64,000 nucleotides of DNA from Zetaproteobacteria bacterium (GCA_002747015.1 NVXI01000001.1:55090-119089), one strand, 5' to 3'; shown: positions 37,403 to 47,010, numbered from the stretch's first letter. Notes: generated from the letters alone by a model not told the origin. A program made the numbers and translations.

Positions 37403-38728
37403 ATGAGTGAGAAGAAAAAAATATATAAGCCAAAACCAATCAGTGGATTCCCTGAATGGTTGCCCGAAACCAGACGCGCAGAGCAACAATGGTTCGACCA
37501 TATTCGCCGCGTGTTTGAAAGCTATGGTTTTTGTTCCATTGAAACACCAAGCATCGAGGCACTAGATGTGATCAACGCCAAAGGCGGCGATGGTGAGGCG
37601 GATGTCGATAAAGAAGTTTATGTCCTTGAGCGTCTACATAAAGAAGAAGGCGATAAAGAGGCACGCCTTGCCCTGCATTTTGATCAAACAATCCCCCTCG
37701 CCCGTTATACCGCGCAACATTTCAATGATCTGGTTTTCCCGTTCAAGCGATATCAAATGCAACGTGTTTGGCGCGGTGAACGCCCACAAGCCGGACGTTT
37801 TCGTGAATTTTACCAATGTGATATCGACGTGATAAATATTGATACCCTGCCCCTGCACTTCGACGCAGAAATGCCGGCAATCATCTGGGAAATACTATCC
37901 AGCCTACCAGGCATGGAAAATGAAAATATACAAATCAGGATTTCAAACCGCAAGATTCTGATCGGTTTATTAGAAGCAGCGGGGATAGAGAATCCAACCA
38001 CAATAATACGCGCTATTGATAAAATGGAAAAAATTGGTGAAGAAAAAGTCAAAGAACTTATCGCTTCAGAACTAGATGACCCAGATGACATTGCTGAAAT
38101 AGATTTTCTATTTGATGTTCTAAAAAATGGACCAATCGTTATTCCAGAAGACCTTATGTCTAGAAAAGTCAAAGAAGGACTAGACGAGCTGTCTTTCGTT
38201 CTCGATCAACTCGCTCACCTTCCAGAAGATGCCGTTAAAATGGACTTATCTCTAGTCCGCGGTCTCGACTACTACACAGGAACCGTGTATGAAACCGTAT
38301 TTATGGAAGATCCATCCTATGGCTCTATCTGCTCTGGTGGGCGTTATGATGATCTTGCCGGAAATTATATAAACAAGCATTTACCCGGCGTTGGCATATC
38401 CATCGGCTTTTCCCGCCTGTTTGACCGTATCCGTTTAAAGGGCCAACTCCCCGTGTCCGGCATATCACCTGCCGATATACTGGTTGTCCTGCCAAATGAA
38501 GAGGCACGCACCACAATGATGGACACGGCCAAAACACTGCGCAAACGTGGCTATAACGTTGAAACATTCCACAGCCCGTCTAAAATCAAAAGACAACTTG
38601 CCTATGCGCAGAAAAAAGGGATACCCTATGTCTGGTTTCCACCTTTCGAAGATGGGCAAAACCACGAAGTTAAAAATATGGATACTGGTGCGCAAGACGC
38701 TGCGACGCCCGATGAATGGACAAAGTAA
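37403..38728 (+). CDS. hisS: Histidine--tRNA ligase, alphaproteobacterial type
   Basis: A class II aminoacyl-tRNA synthetase of 441 residues that charges tRNA-His. Motif 2 reads YQMQRVWRGERPQAGRF followed by REFYQCDIDV, and the histidine-A motif is LVRGLDYYTGTVYE, with the motif 3 block GISIGFSRLFDRI. The C-terminal anticodon-binding domain has ADILVVLPNEEA. The REFYQCD version of motif 2 matches eukaryote-like enzymes found in part of the alphaproteobacteria, rather than the RQFHQ of the E. coli type. Distance to cobT is 48 bases. Confidence 0.94.
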   Translation: MSEKKKIYKPKPISGFPEWLPETRRAEQQWFDHIRRVFESYGFCSIETPSIEALDVINAKGGDGEADVDKEVYVLERLHKEEGDKEARLALHFDQTIPLARYTAQHFNDLVFPFKRYQMQRVWRGERPQAGRFREFYQCDIDVINIDTLPLHFDAEMPAIIWEILSSLPGMENENIQIRISNRKILIGLLEAAGIENPTTIIRAIDKMEKIGEEKVKELIASELDDPDDIAEIDFLFDVLKNGPIVIPEDLMSRKVKEGLDELSFVLDQLAHLPEDAVKMDLSLVRGLDYYTGTVYETVFMEDPSYGSICSGGRYDDLAGNYINKHLPGVGISIGFSRLFDRIRLKGQLPVSGISPADILVVLPNEEARTTMMDTAKTLRKRGYNVETFHSPSKIKRQLAYAQKKGIPYVWFPPFEDGQNHEVKNMDTGAQDAATPDEWTK

Positions 38729-38729
38729 T

Positions 38730-39371
38730 ATGATGAGATTTACCCACTTATTCTTCCTGAGCTTAATTTTTGCCACGCCCGCCTTGGCACAGGAAAAAAT
38801 AAGCACCCCTGAATACTCACCAAACCATTGTCAATTTACCGCAAAATTCCCTGTTGAACCATTCATCACCCATAAATGTGACGGTGAATCTAAGGAAACT
38901 TGTTACGATTTAATTTCCTATACAAAGGTATTTGGCCTATCCACGACGATCACCGTAGAAATAATTTGCAATCCCTCCACCCCTGAAATGTACGCAGAAT
39001 TCACGCCCGAGGTCATGGAAACAACCGTGCGCGCGATGACCAAAGATACAGTTATAGAAGCCTATGAAATAAAAGCCCGTCAGGAAAAAGAATATCGCCA
39101 AAGCGGGTTATTAGGACGCGGGCGCAAAGGGTTAAACGATACAATATATATTGCCCAGCTTTGGATCGCAGATCACTCCATCATGTCTGTTGAAGCAGAG
39201 TTAATCGGCGAACAATCCACGGAGTCTGACTTACACTTTGCAGAAATTCTACGCGGTATTGGCTACACGAAAGATTTGAAGAATAGTGGCGTAATCAAAG
39301 AAAATACTCCACCTGCCCCCGAATCTGTAAAAAATATACTGAAAGAAACCACTCAAATAATGGAAGAGTAG
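38730..39371 (+). CDS. Secreted hypothetical protein
   Basis: A 213-residue exported protein with signal peptide MMRFTHLFFLSLIFATPALA, probably cleaved after ALA. The mature part contains three early cysteines (NHCQFTAKFP, HKCDGESKETCYDL) plus IICNPSTPEM, so disulfides are possible. It has mixed alpha/beta structure with LWIADHSIMSVEAELIGE. I know no function. Start 38730 lies 2 bases after the hisS stop, so it is co-transcribed. It is convergent with sufE, the two stops being 2 bases apart. Confidence 0.72.
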   Translation: MMRFTHLFFLSLIFATPALAQEKISTPEYSPNHCQFTAKFPVEPFITHKCDGESKETCYDLISYTKVFGLSTTITVEIICNPSTPEMYAEFTPEVMETTVRAMTKDTVIEAYEIKARQEKEYRQSGLLGRGRKGLNDTIYIAQLWIADHSIMSVEAELIGEQSTESDLHFAEILRGIGYTKDLKNSGVIKENTPPAPESVKNILKETTQIMEE

Positions 39372-39373
39372 TT

Positions 39374-39778
39374 TTATTCAGGTATAAATGCCTTAATTTT
39401 TTCAAGCATTGCAAAAAAACCACTGCGACGGTTGGCACTTAAATGCTGATCCAAGCCAATTTCTTTAAACATCTTATCAAGATCAATCTCCCGTGCATCA
39501 TCCAGTCGGCAATCTTGATAGGCAAGGAACAACAATGCGACAAGCCCGCGTACAATATGTGCATCACTATCCGCCTGAAAGCTAAACACACCATCATCAA
39601 CATCTATAACAATCCAAACACGCGACGAACAACCCTGCACTAAATACTTATCCGTCTTCAAAGATTCGTCCATATGCGGTAATTGCCGTCCGATATCAAT
39701 CAAATAACGGTAACGATCCTCCCAATCATCAAATAGAGAAAAATTTTCAACGACTTCTTTTACTGATTCTAATGACAT
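39374..39778 (-). CDS. sufE: Cysteine desulfuration protein SufE
   Basis: SufE accepts sulfane sulfur from the cysteine desulfurase SufS for Fe-S cluster assembly. The 134-residue protein has the acceptor cysteine C50 in VQGCSSRVWIV, the start FSLFDDWEDRYRYLIDIGR and the conserved LSANRRSGFFAMLEKIKAF end. The other suf genes are not in the window. It is divergent from clpX across 148 bases. Confidence 0.93.
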   Translation of the reverse strand: MSLESVKEVVENFSLFDDWEDRYRYLIDIGRQLPHMDESLKTDKYLVQGCSSRVWIVIDVDDGVFSFQADSDAHIVRGLVALLFLAYQDCRLDDAREIDLDKMFKEIGLDQHLSANRRSGFFAMLEKIKAFIPE

Positions 39779-39926
39779 TATTGTAAAACCTATATTTATT
39801 TAAAAAGAAACTTAGGGATATTCTGAACAAAAATCAACAAACCTTCACATAGGGGCTTGCACATATGCGCTGCAATTGGCAGATTATAGTTACAAAGATT
39901 CATAAAGGGATAGAAAGCCTTATACC

Positions 39927-41258
39927 ATGAGTAAATCATCCGGTTCATCCGATACAAAAAACCCACTATATTGTTCTTTCTGTGGAAAGAGCCAACATGA
40001 GGTACGCAAACTTATCGCAGGGCCAAATGTTTTCATTTGTAACGAATGCGTTGAGCTATGCATGGATATCATTCGTGACGAAGACAGCAGCCAGTTAGTA
40101 CGCACAGGTGACGGCATTCCGACACCAAGCGAAATCAAACAAGTTCTAGATGATTACGTTATTGGGCAAGAAAACGCGAAGCGTGTTTTATCAGTTGCGG
40201 TTCATAACCACTATAAACGCTTAGAGCACACGGATGATAATTCAGAAGTTGAACTGGCGAAGTCCAACATTCTGCTCGTCGGGCCAACAGGCTGTGGTAA
40301 GACACTTCTTGCACAGACACTCGCTCGCATCCTGGATGTTCCCTTTACAATGGCTGATGCAACAACACTAACCGAAGCAGGTTATGTTGGTGAGGACGTT
40401 GAAAACATTGTACTAAAACTCTTGCAAGCATCTGACTATAATGTGGAGCGCGCACAGAAAGGTATTGTTTATATCGATGAAATTGACAAAATTTCACGTA
40501 AATCTGACAACCCATCAATCACACGCGATGTTTCCGGTGAAGGTGTGCAACAAGCACTTCTTAAATTAATGGAAGGAACCATCGCGTCTGTTCCTCCACA
40601 AGGTGGACGTAAACATCCACAACAAGAATTTCTACAAGTAGATACATCAAATATTCTGTTTATTTGTGGTGGGGCGTTCTCTGGACTTGATAAAGTTATT
40701 GCCGAACGCGGTAAAGGAACAACGATTGGATTTGGCGCAGAAGTTCATGGCCCCGATGAACGCGGCGTTGGGGAACTACTCAAAGACCTTCAACCAGAAG
40801 ATCTACATAAGTACGGCCTGATTCCTGAATTTATTGGACGCCTACCCGTTATTGCAACATTGGAAGACTTAGATGAAGATGCATTGGTCACAATTCTAAC
40901 GCAGCCGAAGAATGCTCTAGTAAAACAATATCAAAAACTATTCGATATGGAAGACACCGAGCTTAGCTTCTCCGAGGATGCACTCTCATCTATTGCCAAA
41001 AAAGCAATCAAGAGAAAATCAGGTGCACGTGGGTTACGCTCCATTATCGAAGAATTACTTCTTGATTCTATGTTCGATATACCTGACATGGATGATGTAA
41101 TTGAGATTATTGTCGAACAGTCAACCGTTGATGAGGATGAGGCTCCGGTTTATAAAAAATCGAAGACCAAAAAGAAAAAGAAGAAAAAAGAGAAATCTCT
41201 TCTAAAAGAAGCAGATGAACCATCGCCTGAAAAGCCTGAAGAAAAAGAGGCAAGCTAA
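39927..41258 (+). CDS. clpX: ATP-dependent protease ATP-binding subunit ClpX
   Basis: ClpX is the AAA+ unfoldase of ClpXP. The zinc-binding domain uses C16, C19, C38 and C41 ([17 protein letters not shown]). Walker A is GPTGCGKT (119-126), the pore loop GYVGEDVEN and Walker [11 protein letters not shown] are present, and the ClpP-binding IGF loop ([10 protein letters not shown]) is intact, so a ClpP partner is expected. The usual clpP upstream and lon downstream are both missing here. The last 40 residues are an unusual lysine run ([11 protein letters not shown]) and an acidic tail. The start and 443-residue length are otherwise normal. Confidence 0.97.
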   Translation: MSKSSGSSDTKNPLYCSFCGKSQHEVRKLIAGPNVFICNECVELCMDIIRDEDSSQLVRTGDGIPTPSEIKQVLDDYVIGQENAKRVLSVAVHNHYKRLEHTDDNSEVELAKSNILLVGPTGCGKTLLAQTLARILDVPFTMADATTLTEAGYVGEDVENIVLKLLQASDYNVERAQKGIVYIDEIDKISRKSDNPSITRDVSGEGVQQALLKLMEGTIASVPPQGGRKHPQQEFLQVDTSNILFICGGAFSGLDKVIAERGKGTTIGFGAEVHGPDERGVGELLKDLQPEDLHKYGLIPEFIGRLPVIATLEDLDEDALVTILTQPKNALVKQYQKLFDMEDTELSFSEDALSSIAKKAIKRKSGARGLRSIIEELLLDSMFDIPDMDDVIEIIVEQSTVDEDEAPVYKKSKTKKKKKKKEKSLLKEADEPSPEKPEEKEAS

Positions 41259-41280
41259 GTCAATCTAGCGGATAAAACTC

Positions 41281-42885
41281 ATGGATAGAAAAAGATATCT
41301 CTTTAGTATCTATCTATGGGCTTTATCTTCCATTGCTCTTATCCCATGGATATCTATCCAATATCAAAAAAGTATTAATTGCGATGTTGCATGGTTAAGC
41401 ATTTGCGTTAAAAGAATAATTTCAGGACTGTCGTTGTCTGAAGGTTGCTTTGACACAAACCCGCCGTTAAGCGTTCTAATATATGCCCCGTTCGTCTTTC
41501 TAGCAGAAACATTCTCCATCAAAGCACATGATGCTATTTTTTGGGGTACGCTGGGCATTATCATTCTTTTTGTGATCATTACGTACAGAACACTCAAATC
41601 ATTGAATATATTTAGTGATAACGAAAGATTTTTAATAGCCCTAGGATCACTCTGTTCTCTAACAATTATTCCAGCCATCCATTTTGCCGAACGTGACCAT
41701 TTCATTGCGATCACCCTTCTCCCCTTTATCCTAACGCAGCTCTGCATAACCTATAAACATCATGTTCCACGGGTAATGCTCTATTTCACACTCATCATCG
41801 GTGCCATAGCACTTTTAATAAAGCCTCACTTTGGGTTAATCCCTGCATTTATATTCATTCATCGTGCAATCAAAAACAAAACGATTATAGGTGTTATAAA
41901 ATCTCCAGACTTCATTATCCTTTCCCTATTTTCAATCGGGTATATCGGCATTATCTGGATATTCTTCCAAGATTTTATTACTGTCATATTACCTGACGTT
42001 CTACGTTTTTACTTAAATTATAATGATCCGCGACTGGTCTATTTATATACGAAAATATACGCAATAATGACTGGCGGCATTCTCGTCATGGCGATTTTCA
42101 CCCCACAGAAGGATAGAAGAGACATACTGTCTATCATCACCTTATGCAGTTTATTAGCTTTAACCATATTTTTCATACAAATGAAGGGGTTCACCTACCA
42201 CCGCCTGCCCTTCTATGCTGTATTATTTCCACTTGGCATCGTCATATTTTACGACATCTTAAAACGCAAACTAAATGCTCAGACAAAAACCCGCTCAATC
42301 CTATTAATGCATATATTTATCGCGCTAATATTTGCATCATCCTACGCGTTTTCTCCCCTGCGCGCCGATTACCCGACACATAAAGACTACGAGAAAAACA
42401 AGCTCATCGACTATATAAACAAGCATTGCACGCAGCCCTGCTCCTACTTCATGACATATGAGAATATGGATATAACAAGTCAGCTGGCCTTTTATTCCGG
42501 CCATACTTATGCAACGCGTTTTCCTGCCTTCTGGTTTCAACCAGCCTTTGACGGACATGTACCAACCGCCACCAACAATAAGTATACAGAATCACTCGAT
42601 CAAGCTCAAAAACGTTACGCGCAATATATCATCGATGATTTTAAGGCAATGGATCCTTCTCTCCTGCTTATTTTACGCTATGCAGAAGGTGTACCTACAA
42701 ACTTTGCAGAACGCTTTGCCGTAAATGCACCAGAACTAATCGATATACTCTCGACATATGAGCCTATTGGCCAGTTTAGTATTGATCGTGCATATTTCTA
42801 TCGTGACACGAAATATGACTTCGAGTATATAATAACGTGGGATGTCTACAAAAAAGATACTGGGACAATAGAAAGCAACAAATAA
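41281..42885 (+). CDS. Polytopic GT-C-type glycosyltransferase-like membrane protein, paralog 1
   Basis: A 534-residue protein with about ten hydrophobic spans and the layout of GT-C (PMT/ArnT-like) enzymes, which use lipid-linked sugars at the outer face of the inner membrane. The first outer loop has NCDVAWLSICVKRI, with an acidic D35, and CFDTNPPLSVLIYAP, the NPPL segment common in this class. FAERDHFIAI follows. The outer C-terminal domain has a cysteine pair (CTQPCSYF) and YATRFPAFWFQPA. The same pattern occurs in the adjacent gene, so they are tandem paralogs. Acceptor and sugar are unknown. The next start overlaps its stop by one base. Confidence 0.72.
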   Translation: MDRKRYLFSIYLWALSSIALIPWISIQYQKSINCDVAWLSICVKRIISGLSLSEGCFDTNPPLSVLIYAPFVFLAETFSIKAHDAIFWGTLGIIILFVIITYRTLKSLNIFSDNERFLIALGSLCSLTIIPAIHFAERDHFIAITLLPFILTQLCITYKHHVPRVMLYFTLIIGAIALLIKPHFGLIPAFIFIHRAIKNKTIIGVIKSPDFIILSLFSIGYIGIIWIFFQDFITVILPDVLRFYLNYNDPRLVYLYTKIYAIMTGGILVMAIFTPQKDRRDILSIITLCSLLALTIFFIQMKGFTYHRLPFYAVLFPLGIVIFYDILKRKLNAQTKTRSILLMHIFIALIFASSYAFSPLRADYPTHKDYEKNKLIDYINKHCTQPCSYFMTYENMDITSQLAFYSGHTYATRFPAFWFQPAFDGHVPTATNNKYTESLDQAQKRYAQYIIDDFKAMDPSLLLILRYAEGVPTNFAERFAVNAPELIDILSTYEPIGQFSIDRAYFYRDTKYDFEYIITWDVYKKDTGTIESNK

Positions 42886-44471
42886 TGAGTACAAAAGACG
42901 CGCCCTTGTTCGTATTTTTTGCGGCATTAATATGTATCGTCATCCCATGTGTTCTTATTCAAGGGCAATACCTAGTAAATGGCAATATTTCATGGCTGTT
43001 AATCGCCGCTGAGAGATTATTGAGCGGTCAGAAACTAACAGAACATATCTACGAAACAAATCCGCCACTCAGTATATTCCTCTACATACCACATATCATG
43101 TTTTCAAAAGCCCTCGGCTTACCGATAACTGTGGGGGCATTTTATTTCACATTGATTCTGGTCGCTCTATCCACATTCGTCATACACCTCATTATCAAAC
43201 CTTTCCCATTCTTCACCACGTCCGAAAGAAAAACATTCATATTAGGCTACGCTCTTAGCATCACCCTAACCACAACTGTATTTTTTTCAGAAAGGGAACA
43301 TCTTGTAATTTTGGCATTAATTCCGTTTGTTCTATGCCAATATGCCATGACAAGACACATTGAAATACGCAAATCAATCCTAATACCTGTCATGATTATC
43401 GGGGCTATTTGTGTTTTAGTAAAACCACATTATGGACTTCTGCCTACCGTATTCCTAATTGACCGTATGATCCGTCAGAAAAAATTTAATATTTTCTTTG
43501 ATATCGATTTTATGACATTAAGCATAATGACACTGGCCTATATCGGAATTATATTTACCTTTTTCCATGATTATATAGACATAATTTTTCCTGATGTTTT
43601 GACCTTATACGCAACGACCACCCAACCTATTATCGTTATACGTTCAATTCAGACTTACATGTATGCCAGTTTAATATTATGTGCTCTGGAAATGTTCCAA
43701 AATGATCTAAGTAAACAGAAAAAAAGCTTCCTTCTTTTCTTATATAGCTGTGCCTTACTATGCCTAATTCCATATTTTGTGCAAATGAAAGGATTTTTCA
43801 ATCATGTAATACCAGTATATACCTTTCTTATTTGCGCGATTACGCTCTCGATTGGATTTCGTGTTTCTCGTTTTTTTAAACACTTGGAGATCGCACATAT
43901 TATCATCCCATTGATCTGTCTAGCCTTTATCATACATGTACAAAGCCCATTAAACACAAACTTCCCAAAACAAACAGATATCCCGAATTTGCCCGTTGCA
44001 CAGTTCTTAGAAAAAGAATGCTCAAAGCCCTGCACATTTTTTGCCTTTCACGGAAATATCGAAATCATAAACCCAACAGCCGCCTATATGGGCTACACAC
44101 ATGGAACTCGCTTTCCTACCTTATGGTTTATCCCCAAAATACATTCAGGACTAAGCAGCGCAGATACAAAAGGAAAAGCCTTCTACCAAAATTTGAAAAC
44201 CAAATATATACAGTTTGTAGCCGATGATCTGGCATACTATAAACCATCCATTATGATCATCGCAAAAGAGTTGGAGATTGGTGCGCCAACTCCTTTTGAT
44301 TTTCTAAGTTTCTTCGATGAAAATCAAAAACTTAAAGATATATTTGAACAGGAATATGAGAAAGGCGGAGAATTTAAATTCGACAGTGCAGAATATTTCA
44401 AAGGCACAACACTCGATTACACCGACATTTTGACATACGATATATATCGGCGTAAAAACGTTAATCCTTAA
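42885..44471 (+). CDS. Polytopic GT-C-type glycosyltransferase-like membrane protein, paralog 2
   Basis: A 528-residue protein collinear with the preceding one: NGNISWLLIAAERL, IYETNPPLSIFLYIP, FSEREHLVILALIP, KPHYGLLPTVFLIDRM, the cysteine pair CSKPCTFF, and HGTRFPTLWFIPK. The first-loop Asp of paralog 1 (D35) is Asn here (N34), while the acidic residue before NPPL is kept (E for D). The start ATG shares one base with the preceding stop (TAATG), a re-initiation arrangement. Its 3' end overlaps the convergent gtrA-like gene by 11 bases. The function is inferred from fold and neighbours only. Confidence 0.72.
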   Translation: MSTKDAPLFVFFAALICIVIPCVLIQGQYLVNGNISWLLIAAERLLSGQKLTEHIYETNPPLSIFLYIPHIMFSKALGLPITVGAFYFTLILVALSTFVIHLIIKPFPFFTTSERKTFILGYALSITLTTTVFFSEREHLVILALIPFVLCQYAMTRHIEIRKSILIPVMIIGAICVLVKPHYGLLPTVFLIDRMIRQKKFNIFFDIDFMTLSIMTLAYIGIIFTFFHDYIDIIFPDVLTLYATTTQPIIVIRSIQTYMYASLILCALEMFQNDLSKQKKSFLLFLYSCALLCLIPYFVQMKGFFNHVIPVYTFLICAITLSIGFRVSRFFKHLEIAHIIIPLICLAFIIHVQSPLNTNFPKQTDIPNLPVAQFLEKECSKPCTFFAFHGNIEIINPTAAYMGYTHGTRFPTLWFIPKIHSGLSSADTKGKAFYQNLKTKYIQFVADDLAYYKPSIMIIAKELEIGAPTPFDFLSFFDENQKLKDIFEQEYEKGGEFKFDSAEYFKGTTLDYTDILTYDIYRRKNVNP

Positions 44472-44853
44472 ACACGAACAACCAAGAACCAGTATAATTC
44501 CATACAAAAGAAACCAACATCGCAAAGATTTTTGCCGGATAAACGCCAATATACGCACTAGCCACATAAATACTGCACGTACTTAAAGCTAAACCAATTA
44601 AGCCAATAACAACAAAAGAAAACACCTGCTTGAATATTTGGTCATGTTTTAAATTCTTAAATGTCCAAAGCGCATTGAAAATAAAGCTGTTAACCAAAGC
44701 AACAAAAAAAGCACAGACATGTGCGGCTACGAAATTCACATCATAGATATCATGCAAAATATAAAACACTGAAAAATCAATCAAAGTATTCACAACCCCT
44801 ACAATTGTGAATTTGCTAAGACTTCTATAATGACTTTTCAAAACATCGAACAT
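44461..44853 (-). CDS. GtrA-like membrane protein (putative polyprenyl-sugar flippase)
   Basis: A 130-residue GtrA family protein with four spans: LSKFTIVGVVNTLIDFSVFY, the stretch NFVAAHVCAFFVALVNSFIF, VFSFVVIGLIGLAL and AKIFAMLVSFVWNYTGSWLF. In O-antigen glucosylation systems GtrA is thought to flip undecaprenyl-phosphate-glucose. The sequence FNALWTFKN between spans is the family signature. It is convergent with paralog 2 (11-base overlap) and divergent from the GtrB-like gene, which fits a shared system. Confidence 0.88.
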   Translation of the reverse strand: MFDVLKSHYRSLSKFTIVGVVNTLIDFSVFYILHDIYDVNFVAAHVCAFFVALVNSFIFNALWTFKNLKHDQIFKQVFSFVVIGLIGLALSTCSIYVASAYIGVYPAKIFAMLVSFVWNYTGSWLFVFKD

Positions 44854-44958
44854 AGTCGTGACTTTTATTCTATTTACATACCTATGGTCAATACTTTATC
44901 TTATGTCTTACACAAGCTGAGATTATAAAAATCAGGTGAAACTTCAAATAGGCTATTC

Positions 44959-45906
44959 ATGACAAAAACAAAAGAATTAATATCAATCGTTATACCTTGC
45001 TACAATGAGGAAGACGTAGTTAATCTCTGCCATAAGGCTGTAACTGATGCTATTGGCACTCTGCCTTACGATTTTGAAATCATCTATATCAATGACGGCA
45101 GCGCAGATGCAACACAGGGCTTACTTGAAAAAATACATGTAAAAGACAAAAGAACTGTCATCATAAATCTATCGCGTAATTTCGGAAAAGAAGCTGCAAT
45201 GACTGCCGGAATAGATAGCGCAACCGGTGATGCCCTCATTATTCTTGATGCTGACCTACAAGATCCACCATCTCTTATTCCTGATATTATAAAAATGTGG
45301 AAAGACACGGGTGCCGATGTGGTTTATGGTCAAAGGATAGAACGTCAAGGCGAGACATGGTTTAAAAAATTTACCGCCAATGGGTTTTACAACGTCATCA
45401 ACTTTATTGCCTCAAATGTAGATATTCCAAAAAATACTGGGGATTTCCGACTAATGAACAGACGCTCTATCGATGCACTTATCCAACTACGCGAAAAACA
45501 CCGCTTTATGAAAGGCCTCTTCGCATGGATAGGATTTAAACAAGTCGCCTTAGAATACAACCGTGAGCCAAGGGTTGCCGGCGAAACAAAATGGGGATAT
45601 TGGAAACTATGTAATTTTGCCATGGAAGGGATAGCCGGATTTAGTACAACCCCCCTTAGGATGGCCAGCCTATGCGGCCTGATTATATCAATTATCTCCT
45701 TCCTATTTGGCGGTTTCATTATTATCAAAACCATTTTTTTTGGCGTAGACATTGAAGGTTGGGCATCTCTTTCTGTTATGATCTTATTCCTGAGCGGCAT
45801 ACAACTCTTAAGCATCGGTATTTTAGGAGAGTATGTCGGACGTATTTTCGGCGAAGCAAAAAAACGCCCTTTATATTTCATAGATACAACACACACACAC
45901 AAATAA
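44959..45906 (+). CDS. Polyprenyl-phosphate glycosyltransferase, GtrB-like (GT2)
   Basis: A 315-residue family 2 glycosyltransferase. The N-terminal GT-A domain reads ISIVIPCYNEEDVVNLC, IYINDGSADATQGLL and LIILDADLQDPPSLIPD (DxD metal site), with the NTGDFRLMNRRSIDAL and KWGYWKLCNFAMEGIAGFS motifs typical of GtrB, ArnC and dolichol-phosphate mannose synthase-like enzymes. Two C-terminal spans (ASLCGLIISIISFLFGGFIII and ILFLSGIQLLSIGILGEYVG) anchor it. It would charge undecaprenyl phosphate with a sugar, which the GtrA-like protein flips. The sugar is not predictable. Confidence 0.9.
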   Translation: MTKTKELISIVIPCYNEEDVVNLCHKAVTDAIGTLPYDFEIIYINDGSADATQGLLEKIHVKDKRTVIINLSRNFGKEAAMTAGIDSATGDALIILDADLQDPPSLIPDIIKMWKDTGADVVYGQRIERQGETWFKKFTANGFYNVINFIASNVDIPKNTGDFRLMNRRSIDALIQLREKHRFMKGLFAWIGFKQVALEYNREPRVAGETKWGYWKLCNFAMEGIAGFSTTPLRMASLCGLIISIISFLFGGFIIIKTIFFGVDIEGWASLSVMILFLSGIQLLSIGILGEYVGRIFGEAKKRPLYFIDTTHTHK

Positions 45907-45982
45907 GGGCTGATACTAGAAAAAAGCGCACTAAGTCACACAAGACTCTTTCCCTAATTTGTTTTAACCGTTATCATCACCC

Positions 45983-46009
45983 ATGATACAAAGTGTGTGT
46001 ATCATTTTA
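45983..46009 (+). terminator. Hairpin with T-rich tail upstream of the DHH gene
   Basis: ATGATACA (45983-45990) and TGTATCAT (45998-46005) are perfect complements around a 7-base loop, followed by TTTTAA. It lies 77 bases after the gtrB-like stop and could terminate that transcript. It is also only about 30 bases before the DHH gene, so an operator role is possible. Confidence 0.4.
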
Positions 46010-46037
46010 AATGCCAATTCAAGGGGGATCATATTCC

Positions 46038-46997
46038 ATGCCAAAAAATAAAATAATGCCTGAATCCGGAAAGAAATATCGCCTCATAACACGCAGCGAT
46101 ATGGACGGCTTGGTCTGTGGAATATTACTTAAAGAGCTTGGTATTATTGACGACATTATGTTCGCCCATCCAAAAGACATGCAAGATGCCCTAATTGAAG
46201 TGGGTCCAGATGATATCACCACAAACCTTCCATATGTAGAAGGTGTTCACATTGCCTTTGACCACCATGCGAGTGAAGCAACACGCGTAGAAGGAAATCC
46301 AGAAAGCCATGTTATAGACATTGATGCACCATCTGCCGCCCGCGTTGTTTATGATTATTTTGGAGGTGCGGAGGCATTCCCACGTGTCTCTAATGACATG
46401 ATGGTTGCCGTTGATAAAGCAGATTCCGCAGATTTCACAAAAGAAGAAATTCTATCTGCATCGGGTTGGGGCTTACTAAGTTTTATTATGGATGCACGTA
46501 CAGGCCTAGGCCGCTTTCGCGACTTCAACATTTCCAACTACCAACTCATGATGAAATTAATTGATTTTTGCCGTGATCATAACGACATCAAAGATATTCT
46601 AGATCTTCCAGATGTAAAAGAACGCGTTGATACTTATTTTGAACATCAGGTTAAATGTAGAGAACAAATAGAACGTTGCGCAACTGTACATAAAAATCTT
46701 GTGATTTTAGATTTGCGTAAAGAAGAAACAATCTGGGCAGGCAACCGCTTTGTTATTTATGCCATATTTCCGCAGTGTAATATTTCTATTCACGTTCTGT
46801 GGGGGAAAAACAAACAAAACACAGTTTTTGCAACAGGTAAATCTATACTAGATCGCTCCAGTAACACTAACGTTGGCGAACTTATGCTTAAATATGGCGG
46901 AGGTGGCCATCATGCCGCAGGCACATGCCAAGTTGCCAATTTGGAATCAGAAGAAATAAAGATTGAGCTTATCGACCACATCAATGCAGATGGTTAG
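46038..46997 (+). CDS. DHH-family phosphoesterase
   Basis: A 319-residue DHH protein, a family of manganese phosphoesterases (RecJ, oligoribonucleases, exopolyphosphatases). Motifs: TRSDMDGLVCG (DMDG at 21-24), the DHH triad at 75-77 in IAFDHHASE, the third motif VDKADSADF, and the C-terminal DHHA1-like GGGGHHAAGTC. The substrate is not predictable. It is not a full RecJ, being too short. The start at 46038 is supported by AAGGGGG about 11 bases upstream. It is 13 bases before the S66 peptidase gene. Confidence 0.88.
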   Translation: MPKNKIMPESGKKYRLITRSDMDGLVCGILLKELGIIDDIMFAHPKDMQDALIEVGPDDITTNLPYVEGVHIAFDHHASEATRVEGNPESHVIDIDAPSAARVVYDYFGGAEAFPRVSNDMMVAVDKADSADFTKEEILSASGWGLLSFIMDARTGLGRFRDFNISNYQLMMKLIDFCRDHNDIKDILDLPDVKERVDTYFEHQVKCREQIERCATVHKNLVILDLRKEETIWAGNRFVIYAIFPQCNISIHVLWGKNKQNTVFATGKSILDRSSNTNVGELMLKYGGGGHHAAGTCQVANLESEEIKIELIDHINADG

Positions 46998-47010
46998 ATA
47001 AGATATAGTG

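Noticed and set aside
39779..39926. Heat-shock sigma-32 type promoter before clpX
   Set aside because: A CTTGCA -35-like element is present, but no matching -10 sequence at a correct distance could be found.
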